This document shows positions 42,111-58,263 of a DNA stretch of 64,000 nucleotides, piece after piece. Source of the stretch: Pseudonocardiaceae bacterium (lineage in GTDB: Bacteria > Actinomycetota > Actinomycetes > Mycobacteriales > Pseudonocardiaceae). Numbering within the stretch: position 1 is the first letter of the stretch; the number at the start of each line of letters is the position of its first letter. The notes beneath the pieces were generated by a model. It was not told the origin of the DNA. It searched no databases and saw only the letters and a program-made list of their open reading frames with translations. The stretch covers positions 62,001-126,000 of the forward strand of contig WHSZ01000006.1 in the NCBI GenBank assembly GCA_009379845.1, in the 5' to 3' direction. The translations under genes were made by a program, and so were the position numbers.

Positions 42111-43423
42111 CCGCGGAACCGGTAGGTATCACCGGCATGGGGGTGCAGTGCCCGATCGCACATGACGTCGAGGGGTTCGATGAGGCACTTCGGACCGGCC
42201 AATGTGGCATATCGTACGAGCCTCCGGAAGACGATCTGCCCGCAGCCTTGGGTTTCCGGGGTAGGTTGGCCCTGGAACCGGAGTCAGTTCTCGCCATATG
42301 GGCCGACGCAGGCGTGGCTAAGAGTATCGACGACTCGGTACTGAGCAGGCTTCGAACATTACTGCCGCGTGCGAGCCGTTCAGCCCGCTACTCGGTGCTG
42401 GCTGCCGTCGAGGCCTGCGCACAGGCGAAGGTCGACGCTATCGCGGACCGCCGGCGGGTAAGTCTGGTGGTAGCCGGAAGCAACTTCACGCAAGCCCTGT
42501 CTTTCGCCATGTCCGAGAGGTTCCGGAAGGACCCGTGCTACGTGTCTCCGCGATATGCGCAGCAGTTCTGGGACACCGACGCGCTCGGCGTGCTGAGTGA
42601 GGTCTTGGATGTCCGGGGCGAGGGCAGCACGGTGGGTGGCGCGTCCGCCGCGGGCAATATCGGGCTCATCCAAGGTATGCGATTGATTCGCTCGGGAGCT
42701 ACGGACATTTGCGTCGTAGTGGCTGGCTTACAGGACTTGTCTGGTGTGGAACGTATGGCGTTGGCCAACGCCGGTGCGCTGATGGACGCGCACAGCGTCG
42801 ACCCGCGAACCTGCAACCGTCCTTTCGATTCTGAGCACGCGGGACTGGTGCTGAGCGAGGGGACTGGCGCGATCGTCCTGGAGCGGACGGCAAGTGCGGT
42901 CGAGCGTGGCGCGGAGGTGCTGGCATTCCTCGTCGACGGGGTCAGTGCTCTGGACGGCAGCCATCTGCCGCAGCCTTCGCGTGACGGTGAGGAGTACGTG
43001 ATGCGAGAGGTTCTGCGGCGAGGCGCGGTCGATATCGACGAAGTCGATCTTGTCAGCGCACATGCGACCGGAACGCCGCTCGGCGACGAGACCGAGGCGG
43101 CCGCGATCGACGCTGTGTTGCGGTCGGGTTCGCGGCGGCAGTGGGTGAACGCGACCAAATCCCTGCTCGGCCATTGCCTGGGTTCGGCCGCGATGCTCGA
43201 AGCGATCGCATGTGTCTTGCAGATTCGTGGTGAATACGTACACCCGAACATCAACCTGACCCAGCCGATCACGGAGGAGCTGCGGTTCGCACCATCCCGC
43301 AAGACGGATGCCACGGTGCGCTGCGTGTTGAGTAACGCGTTCGGGTTCGCCGGGGTCAACGCCGCATTACTGCTGCGAGCAGTAGCGACGACGGAGTGCG
43401 TACCGGACCGGAGAAAGGGTTGA
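42107..43423 (+). CDS. Discrete ketosynthase with Cys-to-Ser active site (PksF/MupG/CurC type)
   Basis: A 438-residue thiolase-fold ketosynthase. The nucleophile position reads STVGGASAAGN, with Ser 180 where condensing enzymes have Cys. Both histidines remain: H319 in SAHATGTPLGD and H356 in KSLLGHCLGSAA. This Cys-to-Ser pattern is the mark of decarboxylative ketosynthases in beta-branching cassettes, which turn malonyl-ACP into the acetyl-ACP donor for an HMG-CoA-synthase-like enzyme. A PksH-like hydratase two genes downstream supports this. The donor ACP and HMG synthase are not in the window. Confidence 0.85.
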   Translation: MTAEPVGITGMGVQCPIAHDVEGFDEALRTGQCGISYEPPEDDLPAALGFRGRLALEPESVLAIWADAGVAKSIDDSVLSRLRTLLPRASRSARYSVLAAVEACAQAKVDAIADRRRVSLVVAGSNFTQALSFAMSERFRKDPCYVSPRYAQQFWDTDALGVLSEVLDVRGEGSTVGGASAAGNIGLIQGMRLIRSGATDICVVVAGLQDLSGVERMALANAGALMDAHSVDPRTCNRPFDSEHAGLVLSEGTGAIVLERTASAVERGAEVLAFLVDGVSALDGSHLPQPSRDGEEYVMREVLRRGAVDIDEVDLVSAHATGTPLGDETEAAAIDAVLRSGSRRQWVNATKSLLGHCLGSAAMLEAIACVLQIRGEYVHPNINLTQPITEELRFAPSRKTDATVRCVLSNAFGFAGVNAALLLRAVATTECVPDRRKG

Positions 43424-43427
43424 CGTC

Positions 43428-45794
43428 ATGGTTGCGTATCTATTCCCGGGTCAGGGCTCACAGCACGCCGGTATGGGGGAGGGCCTGTTCGACGAGTTCG
43501 CGGAACTTACCAGAACCGCTGACAAAATCCTCGGTTACTCCATTGCCGACCTCTGTCTCGCCGATCCGGACAAGCGGCTCCGTAATACGCAGTACACACA
43601 ACCGGCGCTGTACGTGGTCAACGCGTTCAATTACTACAAGCGGGTCGCCGAACAGGGCAGACCCGACGCCGTTGCCGGGCACAGCTTGGGAGAGTACAAC
43701 GCGTTGCTGGCCGCGGGGGTTTTCGACTTCGCCGACGGCCTGCAGCTCGTGCGCAAGCGGGGCGAGCTGATGGCGAAGGCGCGCGGCGGGGGCATGGCCG
43801 CCGTACTCAACAAGACCGAGAAGGAAGTCCGTGACATCCTGGCGGATGATGGGTTCGACGATCTGGACGTTGCCAACCTGAATGCGCCGACTCAGATCGT
43901 TCTTTCCGGTCTGCGTTCGGATATCGAACGTGCGAAGGATGTCTTTGAAGCGGATGGTTCGTGCCAGTATGTGATGCTTCCGGTTAGCGGAGCCTTTCAC
44001 TCGCGCTACATGACGGAGGCTCAGGGTGCGTTCGCGGAGTACCTTTCGAAATTCGACCTGCGGAATCCCGACATTCCCGTCGTGGCGAACGTTACGGCGC
44101 GGCTTTATCACGCCGGAGAGGTGTGGGACACGCTCGTCGCGCAACTGACATCACCGGTGAAATGGAGTGAGTCGATACGCTACTTGCTCGGGAAAGGGCA
44201 CGACGACCTTGTCGAAGTCGGGCCGGGCCGGGTGTTGACAAGCCTGACTCGCAACATCCGGCAAGACTCGGAGCCGTTGATCGTCGACGAGCCGTTGACC
44301 TCCGACGAGCAGACGCGGACGACGGAGGTTCCGGCGTCGCAGATTCAAAGCCAGCAAAGCCCGATTGGTCGGGCGGATGCGAACGCTGCGGGTGATCGAA
44401 GGGACGCTGCTGCGGAACCGGTGACCAATTCGGCGACGAACCGGGACTTGACCGCGGCCCCTGATCTGGGCAGTGGCAGCTTCAAACGCGACCACGGAAT
44501 TCGCTATGCGTGCGTGACGGGCGGGATGCATCACGGCGTCGCGTCGAGTGACTTGGTGGCCGCGGTCAGCGAGTCCGGCATGCTGGGATTCCTTGGCACA
44601 AGTGGGCGGACGTTGGGGCAGGTGGACGCGGATGTCGCTTCGCTGAAGCGACGACTGGATCAGGGCAGGCCGTTCGGCGTGAACATCACGCACAATCCCG
44701 GTATGCCAGGCGGTGACGACGATATTGTCGATCTGTTACTGCGTCACGAAGTTCGGGTTGTGGAAGCAGCAGCGTACCTTTCGATCACGCCCGCGCTCGT
44801 GCGGTACCGACTGGCCGGTTTGCGCAGGGAGCCGTCCGGGCGGGTACTCGCGCGGAACCGGATTATCGCGAAGATATCGCGACCGGAGGTCGCGGAGAAG
44901 TTCCTCAGTCCGCCTCCGGCCGAGCTCGTCGAGAGACTGCGTGCTGAAGGGCACATTACGGGGACCGAGGCTGAGCTGTCTGGTGAGCTGCCAATGGCTG
45001 AGGACCTGTGTTGCGAGGCCGACTCGGGTGGCCATACTGATCAGCGACCGTCGCTCAGCGTCCTTCCCGGAATGTTGCGGCTGCGCGACGACGCTATGGC
45101 CAAGCACGGCTACGCGGGCCGCGTCCGTGTCGGCATCGGGGGTGGCATAGGCACGCCAGACGCCGCGGCGGCATGTTTCGTGATGGGCGCGGACTTCATC
45201 ATGACCGGTTCGATCAACCAGTGCACAGTCCAGGCCGGGACCAGCGACCTGGTGAAGGACCTGCTGCAGACCATCGATATCCAGGACACCGGTTACGCAC
45301 CGGCAGGCGAACTGTTCGAATACGGAGCACGAGTTCAGGTACTCAAAAAGGGTGTGCTCTTCCAGGCCCGGGCGAACAAACTCTACGAGCTCTACAAGCG
45401 ACACGGATCGCTCGACGAGCTTCAACCTGCGGACGCGGAGCAGCTGCAGAAGCGGTACTTCAAGATGACATTCGACGACGTCTTCGCCGAGGTATCGGCC
45501 GGATTATCCGTCAGCGATGTCGAGAAGGCCGAGCGAGACCCGAAGCAGAAGATGGCTCTCGTATTTCGATGGTACCTCGACCGCGCGACTCAGCAGGCGA
45601 TAGCTGGCGCAGAAGAGAATAAAGTTGATTTCCAGGTCTACTGCGGTCCGTCGCTTGGCGCGTTCAATCGGTGGGTCGAGAAGACCAAGATGGCAGACTG
45701 GCGCAGCCGTCATGTCGGCGAAATAAACCGGGGAATTCTCGAAGGCGCCGCGACGCTGCTCGACCGGAAGCTGGCAGAAATCGGAACGGATTGA
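43428..45794 (+). CDS. Trans-acyltransferase / enoylreductase fusion (PksE/PedB type)
   Basis: A 788-residue bifunctional protein. Residues 1-290 are a malonyl-CoA:ACP transacylase with YLFPGQGSQHAGMG, GHSLGE (Ser 86), the malonate-binding Arg 111 in LVRKRGELM, and His 191 in SGAFHSRY, so it should load malonyl units onto all AT-less modules in trans. Residues about 345-785 are an FMN-dependent PfaD-like enoylreductase: YACVTGGMHHGVASSDLV, FGVNITHNPGMP, and RVRVGIGGGIGTPDAAAACFVMGADFI-type core. Such reductases act in trans on enoyl intermediates. The fusion is common in trans-AT clusters. Confidence 0.93.
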   Translation: MVAYLFPGQGSQHAGMGEGLFDEFAELTRTADKILGYSIADLCLADPDKRLRNTQYTQPALYVVNAFNYYKRVAEQGRPDAVAGHSLGEYNALLAAGVFDFADGLQLVRKRGELMAKARGGGMAAVLNKTEKEVRDILADDGFDDLDVANLNAPTQIVLSGLRSDIERAKDVFEADGSCQYVMLPVSGAFHSRYMTEAQGAFAEYLSKFDLRNPDIPVVANVTARLYHAGEVWDTLVAQLTSPVKWSESIRYLLGKGHDDLVEVGPGRVLTSLTRNIRQDSEPLIVDEPLTSDEQTRTTEVPASQIQSQQSPIGRADANAAGDRRDAAAEPVTNSATNRDLTAAPDLGSGSFKRDHGIRYACVTGGMHHGVASSDLVAAVSESGMLGFLGTSGRTLGQVDADVASLKRRLDQGRPFGVNITHNPGMPGGDDDIVDLLLRHEVRVVEAAAYLSITPALVRYRLAGLRREPSGRVLARNRIIAKISRPEVAEKFLSPPPAELVERLRAEGHITGTEAELSGELPMAEDLCCEADSGGHTDQRPSLSVLPGMLRLRDDAMAKHGYAGRVRVGIGGGIGTPDAAAACFVMGADFIMTGSINQCTVQAGTSDLVKDLLQTIDIQDTGYAPAGELFEYGARVQVLKKGVLFQARANKLYELYKRHGSLDELQPADAEQLQKRYFKMTFDDVFAEVSAGLSVSDVEKAERDPKQKMALVFRWYLDRATQQAIAGAEENKVDFQVYCGPSLGAFNRWVEKTKMADWRSRHVGEINRGILEGAATLLDRKLAEIGTD

Positions 45795-45798
45795 AACG

Positions 45799-46611
45799 AT
45801 GAGCACAGAATACGCGACGATTCGGGTTTCGTTCGATGGCGTGGTGTGCCGGATGCAGCTGCACCGTCCCGATTACGACAATACGATAACCGAGACGATG
45901 GTGCGTGAATGCCACGAAGTGCTCGATCGCTGCGAGCTTTGCTGCACGGTTCTCGTAGTCGAGGGGCTTCCGGATGTCTTCTGCCACGGTGCGGACTTCT
46001 CCAGTTACCACACGGAGGCCGATGCCAGGCAGGCAACGGAGCGCGATCCATCTTCGCTGTATGATCTGTGGACGCGGATGGCGGCCGGTCCGCTGGTAAC
46101 TGTCGCGCATGCCCGCGGCACGACCATGGCAGGCGGCGTCGGGTTCGTCGCGGCCAGTGACATCGTGATTGCCGACCGGGCGGCCAGCTTCGGTTTGACC
46201 GAGTTGCTGTTCGGGCTGTATCCGGCGATGGTGCTGCCATTTCTCAGTCGTCGGGTCGGTCATCAACGTGCGCACTACATGACCTTGATGACAAAGCCGG
46301 TCACCGCGGAGGACGCGGCTGACTGGGGACTCGTGGACGTCTGTTCCGAGCGCAGCGATGTGGTTGTTTCCCAGCACATTCGTCGGCTGAGCAAGCTGCC
46401 GAAGGATGGGGTCGCCGCTTACAAGCGCTTTGTGGGTGACCAGACCGGATCGATTCGTGGGCAACGAGAGGAATCTGTGGCCGCGAATCGCCGGATCTTT
46501 TCCGATCCCGGGAACCTCGAACGGATCGGTCGCTTCGTCGAGCAAGGAATCTACCCGTGGGAACGGGGCGATTCGGCAAGCCGCGCCGCGGATCAGAGTA
46601 TCGCTGGCTGA
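45799..46611 (+). CDS. Enoyl-CoA hydratase homologue, beta-branching dehydratase (PksH / ECH1 type)
   Basis: A 270-residue crotonase-fold protein very like Bacillus PksH: VLEGLPEVF-type segment (VVEGLPDVFCHGADF), AGGVGFVAASDIVIADRAAS, and a long match through LTELLFGLYPAMVLPFLSRR and AHYMTLMTKPVTAEDAADWG. PksH-type ECH1 dehydrates the HMG-like intermediate attached to the PKS during beta-branching; ECH2 then decarboxylates it. Only this ECH is in the window. It begins 4 bp after the AT-ER stop. The specific match to PksH rather than fatty-acid hydratases is clear. Confidence 0.88.
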   Translation: MSTEYATIRVSFDGVVCRMQLHRPDYDNTITETMVRECHEVLDRCELCCTVLVVEGLPDVFCHGADFSSYHTEADARQATERDPSSLYDLWTRMAAGPLVTVAHARGTTMAGGVGFVAASDIVIADRAASFGLTELLFGLYPAMVLPFLSRRVGHQRAHYMTLMTKPVTAEDAADWGLVDVCSERSDVVVSQHIRRLSKLPKDGVAAYKRFVGDQTGSIRGQREESVAANRRIFSDPGNLERIGRFVEQGIYPWERGDSASRAADQSIAG

Positions 46612-46634
46612 CGTAGATGGATGGGAGGCCCTGA

Positions 46635-51307
<4,673 letters not shown>

Positions 51308-51311
<4 letters not shown>

Positions 51312-54300
51312 CGATTCCACGAGATCTGCACATCTTTCGTGAGGACTGGGAGCGGGCACCGACTGCACCGGTGCCGCGGGCCGCGCCACGGGGGTGCGCA
51401 CTTGTCTTCCTGTCCGATGCGCGCGGGCAGGATGCGATGCGTCGGCGCCTTGCCGCCGACTACCCCGAGCTGATCGTCATCACGGTCGCGCGCGGGGCCG
51501 AGTTCCGCCGGCGCGGCGAGCACAGTTACGAGATCGGTGACGAGTGTGAGACTTTGCTGCGCACCATCATGGACGAGTACGGCTCGATCGGCCTGATCGC
51601 CCAGCTCTGGGGCACCGAGGATCAGCGACTATTGTGGCAGCCGGACGCCGTGGTCACGCTGCTGCGAACGCTTGTGCGGCGGCAGCTCGCACCGGACCGG
51701 ATCGTGCTGGGATGCTCCTACCGCGACACGCTGGAGCGCTGCGCGGCGGAGTCCTGGATCGGTTTCGAGCGTTCGATCCGGATCGTTCTGCCCGCAGGTA
51801 GGCTCACGACACTGTGCGTGGACGCCGCAACGCACCCGGCCAACGAGTTGCCTGCGCTACTTGCCACCGAGATCGGGGAGCGCGAGCCCACCAGTGCGCT
51901 TTACACCGGCGGCCACCGGTACACCCAGTGCATCCGGCCTGTGGAACACGAGTCGGCTACCGCGGCGGCTCCGTTGCGGTCCGGCGGGACATACCTGATC
52001 ACTGGCGGGACCGGCGGCCTCGGCACGATCTTCGGAACCTGGCTCGCCCGCGAGTATCGTGCCCAGCTTGTGTTGTTGGCCCGTGGGGCCAGGGATGAGG
52101 ACGTCGTGCGGCGCCTGGGTGAGTTGGAGGCGGCGGGCGCCACCGCTACCTTGTACTGCCAGGCTGACGTCTGCGACGCGACGGCACTGTCCACGGCGGT
52201 CGACGCGGCTGTGGATCGCTTCGGCAGGATCGATGGGGTGCTGCACGCGGCCGGCGTCGAGCAGCACGGCAGTATCGCGGATCGACATCCGGACACGTTC
52301 AACCGGGTTGTCGCGCCGAAGGTCGCCGGTACTGTCAACCTGGAGAATGCCCTCGCCGGTCGGCAGCCGGACTTCCTTTGCTACTTCTCCTCCAGCGCTG
52401 CCGTGCTTGGTGACTTCGGCAGTTGCGACTACGCCTTCGGCAACCGCTTCCAGATGAGTTACGCACGCCAGCTGGCCAAGCAAGACCATTCCGGGCCGAG
52501 GCGACTGGCCATCAACTGGCCATTGTGGAACGGCGATGGTATGGACTTTTCGGACGACACCGCGAAACAGTTCTACCTTCGTTCCAGCGGCCAGCGGCTC
52601 TTGGAGCCGACGGAAGGCACCGCGCTCTTCCGAGAATTGCTGGGTCGGAAGGAGCCTCAGTACCTGGCGCTCGCCGGGCAGCCGGACCGGATACGCGCGA
52701 TGCTGAGGCTCGACGCGGATAGCCAACAGGAGGCAGCCGACGGCGCCGCGGGCACCACGAGTGCCCAGCGCCTCGACAACGCGCTGCGGGACATCGCCAG
52801 CCGGATCCTGCGGCTGCCGTCCGGGCGTCTCGCTCCCGACGAAAGCTTCCAGCACTTCGGATTCGATTCGATCAGCCTTGTCGAGTTCGCCGGGGTCATC
52901 GCCGAGCAGCTTGGCGTCGAGTTCACCCCCGACTTGTTCTTCAGCTACACCACATTGGCTGAGCTCAGCGCCTTCCTGCTGGAGCGCTATCCACAGCAGG
53001 TAGCGAGCCGTTACGGCAACGCTGCCGCATCGTCGGATCACTCGGGCTCGGACGCACCGGCATCCCACCGGCATGCCGAATCCACCGGGCTCGGCGCCAG
53101 GCGGCGTACCCGGCCCGCGACCCGGAGTCGGTTCGCCACCGAGCCGCCGCCGCACCGCTCGAGCGTCGCGGGAGGGCGTGCCAGTGTCGAGGAGGGGGAG
53201 GATCCTGCGGTCGCTGAACTGGGCGCGGCGTCCACCGAACAGATCGCGATCATCGGCATGAGCGGGCGCTTCCCGCAGGCCCACAACGTGGACGAGCTAT
53301 GGGAGATCCTTGCCGAGAGCAAGCGGGCAATCGCTCCCGGTCCCGTTGACCGGGACCCATCCTGGTCGGACGGTAAGGGGCGGCACCTCGGCTGGATCCC
53401 CGGAGCTGCCGAGTTCGACCCGCGATTCTTCGAGATCGCCCCCAGCGAGGCCGCAACCATGGACCCACGGCAACGCCTCCTGCTTGAACACATGTGGCAG
53501 GCACTCGAAGACGCGGCCTGCGGGCCTGAGCAGGTCGCAGGCGAGAAGGTCGGCGTGTTCGTCGGTGTGGAGGAAGGCGACTACCGGCTGCTTGCCGCGG
53601 GGGAGGAGGGCATCACGGCCAACCACAACGCCGTGCTCGCCGCGCGGCTGTCCTACTTCCTCAACCTGTCCGGCCCCTGCCTCGCGATCAACACTGCGTG
53701 CTCGTCCTCCCTCGTTGCCCTGCACGAGGCATGCCTGAGCCTCCGGAACGGAGACTGCGACACCGTGATCGTCGCGGGAGCCAACGTCATGGCCACGCCA
53801 CGAGAGTACGACGCCCTGGACGGTGCGGGGCTGCTCTCGCCGGACGGGGTGTGCCGCGCCTTCGATCAGCGGGCGGGCGGCTTGGTACCCGGCGAGGCGG
53901 TCGCTGCGGTCGTATTGCGGCGACGCGACCGGGCCGAGCGTGACGGACACTCCGGCTACGGCAGCATTCTCGCCAGTGGAGTCAACAACGACGGCAAAAC
54001 CAACGGAATCACGGCACCGAACGGGAAGGCACAGGCGGCTCTGCTGGACGGCGTGTACCGGCGCGCTGGAATCTCCCCGGAGAGTGTGGGGCACATCGTC
54101 ACGCACGGTACCGGGACCAGGCTCGGCGACCCAGTGGAGATCAACTCGCTGATCGAAGCTTTCCGACGGTACACAGACAAGACCGGCTTCTGCGCGCTGA
54201 CCTCGACCAAGCCCAACGTCGGGCACAGTCTGGCAGCCTCCGGCCTGGTCAGCGTCATCGCGCTGATTCTCGGGATGCGGCACGACGTGATCCCGCCCAG

Positions 54301-57300
54301 CATCGACTGTGAGCAGGTCAGTGACTTCGTGTCGTGGGAGCGTAGTCCGTTCTATGTCAACAGGGAACGGCGCCGCTGGCCGCGCGGCGCCGCCGTGCCG
54401 CGCCGGGGCGGCGTCAGTGCGTTCGGTTTCAGTGGCACCAACGCGCACGTCGTTGTCGAAGGTCACAGCACGCTAGCGGAGGAATCCGAGCGGCTCGGTA
54501 CGCAGCCTAACCCGCCGTGCCACCTATTCGTCTGCTCGGCCAAGACTGGGGAGGCGTTGGCCAGGCAGCTACGGGCGCTTGCCGATTGGCTCGAGTCGTG
54601 TTCCACGACCGGCCCGGGAGTCCTGGCATCGGTGAGCTACACCCTTGTCGCGGGACGGCACCATTTTTCCCAGCGCTGCGCTGTGGTGGTGCGGGACCGC
54701 GCCGAGGCGATCTCGGCATTGCGCGAGGCGGCCGAGGGAGGCGAGCGGGACGGCGTTTTTCGTGGCGCCGTTCCACGCGACTTCTCGACGGACGACGCGC
54801 GGGCTCGCACGCTCCGCGAGCTGGCGGCGTCCGGCCACGAGGCGAAGCGATCCGCCGAGAAATACCGGCGATTACTGGGCGAGCTGGCCGAATCCTACTG
54901 TCAGGGCCACGACGCGGCGACCTTCGTTCCACTGTGGGGGCAGCGCGCGCCGGAACGCGTGAGCCTACCCACGTACTCGTTCGACCACACCGACTACTGG
55001 GTCTTGAAGTCTTCCCGCGGTGCCGTGGCCCGTGCCGGACGCGGGCATGAGCCGTGGCCACACCCGCTGGTGCACCGGAACACGTCCGACGTGTACTGCC
55101 AGCGTTTCGCCGCGACCTTCAACGGCGAAGAGCGCTGGTTCGTCGGTTCCGAGGGCTCCCGCCTCATGAGCCTCGGCGCGCAGCTCGAGCTCGTCAGAGC
55201 CGCTGTGGTGCTCGCCCTCGGCTCCGGAGACGTGCCGGTCCGGTTGTGCGAGGTCACCTGCTACGAGCCGGTCACGGCGGATGAATCGGGTGCGACCATC
55301 CGGATCGACCTCAGGGCGAACGACCATGGCGTGATCGACTGGGCGCTCTACACCGGTGACGAGAATGTCGACCGGCCGCACCTGGTAGCCGACGGCAGCG
55401 CCGAAACCGCCCACGTCGACGTGGGGAGCGCTATCAACCTCCCTGAATTGCGGGCGAACTGCACCCAGGCGCTTGATGGAGCGGGCCGTACCCGTACTGA
55501 CGCCACCGGATCCTCCCGCGGCCGGGTGCGGCTGCTGATCGAGCTGGAGCGTTCCGCCGATGGCGTTCCCGAAATCGAACCAGAGGGGCTGGTTCTGGTT
55601 CCGGGGCAGCTCGACGCGTGTCTCGCCGCGGTGCGCGCGTTTCTCGGCAGGGCAGTCGGTGATGACTCGGTGAAGGCGATCGCCGAGGGATGTTTCGCCG
55701 CGAGCGCCGCGCCTGCCTGCTGGGCGGTCGTCACACTCGGAGCCGCTGAGGTGGCGGGTGAGCGGTCGGTGACCGTCGAGCTGACCGACTCCGACGGCCT
55801 GGTCCTCGCTCGACTTGGCGGGCTGCGTCTGGTGGAGAGGCGTGGTGCGGCCAACGCTGCCCTCCCGGTGGAGCAAGCCGTCGTGGATCAGTCCGGTGCG
55901 GGCAGACGTCCGGAGATGCGGGGATGGACCGAGCACGAATGCCTCGCGTGGGAGCTGAGTGACGCTGCAGGCAAGGTGCTCAAGATCCCCGCAGACCAAC
56001 TGGACGTTGACGAGAACCTTGCGCACTTCGGGTTCGACTCCCTCAACATCGCCAGGTTTGCCACCGAGTTGAGCACGCGCGTGGGACTCACGATCACTCC
56101 GGACGTGTTCTTCAACCATCCCACGCTCGGTCGGCTCAGTGAGCACTTGCGTACCACCCATGCCGACCGGATCAGTGCCTTGTACCGGGAGGGCCCGGCC
56201 CGCGACCCCGCGGTCGCCACCCCGGCGCCGACCCGACCCGAGGTCCGGTATCACTCCGACCGGTTCGAACCGGGCACCGGGAATCGTTCCGGCGCGGCCG
56301 GGACCGAATCCGCCGCTATCGTCGGGATGAGCGGACGCTTCCCGGGTGCCAGGTCCATCGACGAGCTCTGGTCGATCCTCGAGGAGGGCCGGCACGTCAT
56401 CCACGATGTCCCCGAGGAACGTCGGCCATGGTGGTCCACCGGCGAGCAGGAGGATCTCACCCGCAGGTTCGGGGCTGTGCCGGGGATCGCCGAGTTCGAC
56501 CCGATGTTCTTCGGGATTTCCCCGCGTGATGCCGAACTGATGGATCCGCGACAACGGCTTCTCCTCCAGGAGATGTGGAACGCGCTCGAGAACGCCGGGT
56601 ACGCGGAGCGGGCGATCAGCGACGAGAAAGTCGGGATTTTCGTCGGTGTCGAAGAGGGCGACTATCGCTACCTCGTCGACGAGCGTGCGGGCATGACCGA
56701 CAACAGCAACTCGGTGCTCGCAGGCAGGCTTGCGTACGTCCTGAATCTGACCGGTCCGGCCGTCGCCGTGAATACCGCGTGTTCGTCGGGCCTGGTCGCG
56801 CTGCATGAGGCCTGCCTGAGCCTGCGGAACGGGGACTGCGACGCCGCGATCGTCTCGGGTGCCAGCATCATGGCGTCCGCCCATGACTACATCGAGATGG
56901 AGAAGGCGACCATGCTGTCGCCGGACCGGACGTGCTACGCGTTCGACCGGCGGGCCAACGGTTTAGTGCCCGGTGAGGCCGTGGTCGCGCTGGTGCTGCG
57001 CAGGAAGGGCGCGGCGGAACGCGACGGCAACCGGATCTACGCGACGGTCCTCGGCACTGGCATCAACTACGACGGCAGGACGAACGGGATCACCGCACCG
57101 AACGGGGATGCGCAGGCCCAGTTGCTGGGCTCGATATACGACCGGCGCCGGATCGCGCCCGACACGATCGACTACGTGGTAACGCACGGGACCGGAACTC
57201 GGCTGGGCGACCCCATCGAGATCAACGCACTGGTCGACGCGTTCAGGTCACGTACCGAGCGGACCGGCTTCTGCGCTCTGACCTCGGTCAAGCCGAACAT

Positions 57301-58231
57301 CGGGCACACCATGGCGGCCTCCGGCCTGGTGAACCTGATCTGCATGACGACCGCCATGCGCAAGGAGGTCATCCCGCCGAGCATTAACTGCGATCAGCTC
57401 AGCGACTACGTCGACTGGGAGAACAGCCCGTTCTTCGTCAACCGCGAGACACAACTATGGCCCTCGGATCCCCAGCGGCGACGCAGGGGGGCGGTCAGCT
57501 CTTTCGGGATGAGCGGCACCAACGCTCATGTCGTGCTCGAGGCCAACACGACGGAACGGGAGGATCGGGAGTTGCCCGCCGGCGAGCCGACGCTGCCCGG
57601 GCACCTGCTGGTTGTCTCCGCCAAAACCGAAACCGCGCTGACGCACAGGCTGTCGGACCTGGCCGACCACCTCGAGACGCACGGCGACGACGGGGATCTC
57701 CTGGCGTCGGTCAGCCGTACCCTGATGACAGGGCGACACCACTTCCTTCATCGCTGCGCGCTGGTTGTGCAGGACCGGGATGACGCCGTGGAGCTGCTTC
57801 GCCGCGCGGCAGCCGGTGTGCAGCAGCCCCGGCTGTATCGCGCGACGGTCAGCCGTGACTTCGCGCCCAACAGCACGATCTATCGGACCGTCTTCGATCT
57901 GGCCCGATCCGGGCACACGCTGCGCGACGACCGAGGCGCATACCAGGACAACCTCGCCGCACTGGCCGAATTCTACTGCCAGGGCTACGCCCCGGCCTTC
58001 GAGGAACTGTGGGACACCCCGCCGCGGTTTGTCAGCCTGCCGACCTATCCGTTCGAGACCGAGGAGTACTGGCCCCCGATCGCCCCCGCGCTCGCCACGC
58101 GGGCGCATCCGCTGGTGCGCGAGCACTTCTCCGACGGAGATGTCCGCAAGTTCAGCACGCGGCTCACGGGCGACGAGTCGTTCCTGAGCGAACTGGACCT
58201 CCCAGCGGGCCGGGCCGGGGCAGCACGGTGA
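51308..58231 (+). CDS. Trans-AT PKS 2: KR-ACP-KS2-DH*-ACP-KS3-DH(N-terminal half)
   Basis: About 2307 residues; GTG 51308 overlaps the previous stop (GTGA). The KR (about 1-450) has LITGGTGGLG near 232, and Ser, Tyr and Asn in FSSSAAVLGDFGSCDYAFGN; the LDD-type Asp is absent (GVEQHG), which suggests an A-type hydroxyl. ACP Ser about 519 (GFDSIS). KS2 (about 645-1060) and KS3 (about 1670-2090) each have TACSS, HGTGT and GH--AASG, so both should condense. The DH-like domain near 1253-1500 has lost about three residues over the His motif (WFVGSEGSRLMSLGA). ACP Ser about 1576 (GFDSLN). The C terminus stops about 40 residues into another DH fold (HPLVREHFSDGDVRKF). No AT. Confidence 0.92.
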
Positions 58232-58263
58232 TCAGGCCGCACGGAACAGCAGGAGGAACCGAC

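Noticed and set aside
51857..53284. Minus-strand open frame of 475 codons
   Set aside because: Antisense to the KR and ACP of PKS 2.
54965..56884. Open reading frame of 639 codons on the minus strand
   Set aside because: Antisense to PKS 2 in high-GC DNA, with no recognisable domain; the sense strand encodes DH-like, ACP and KS domains.
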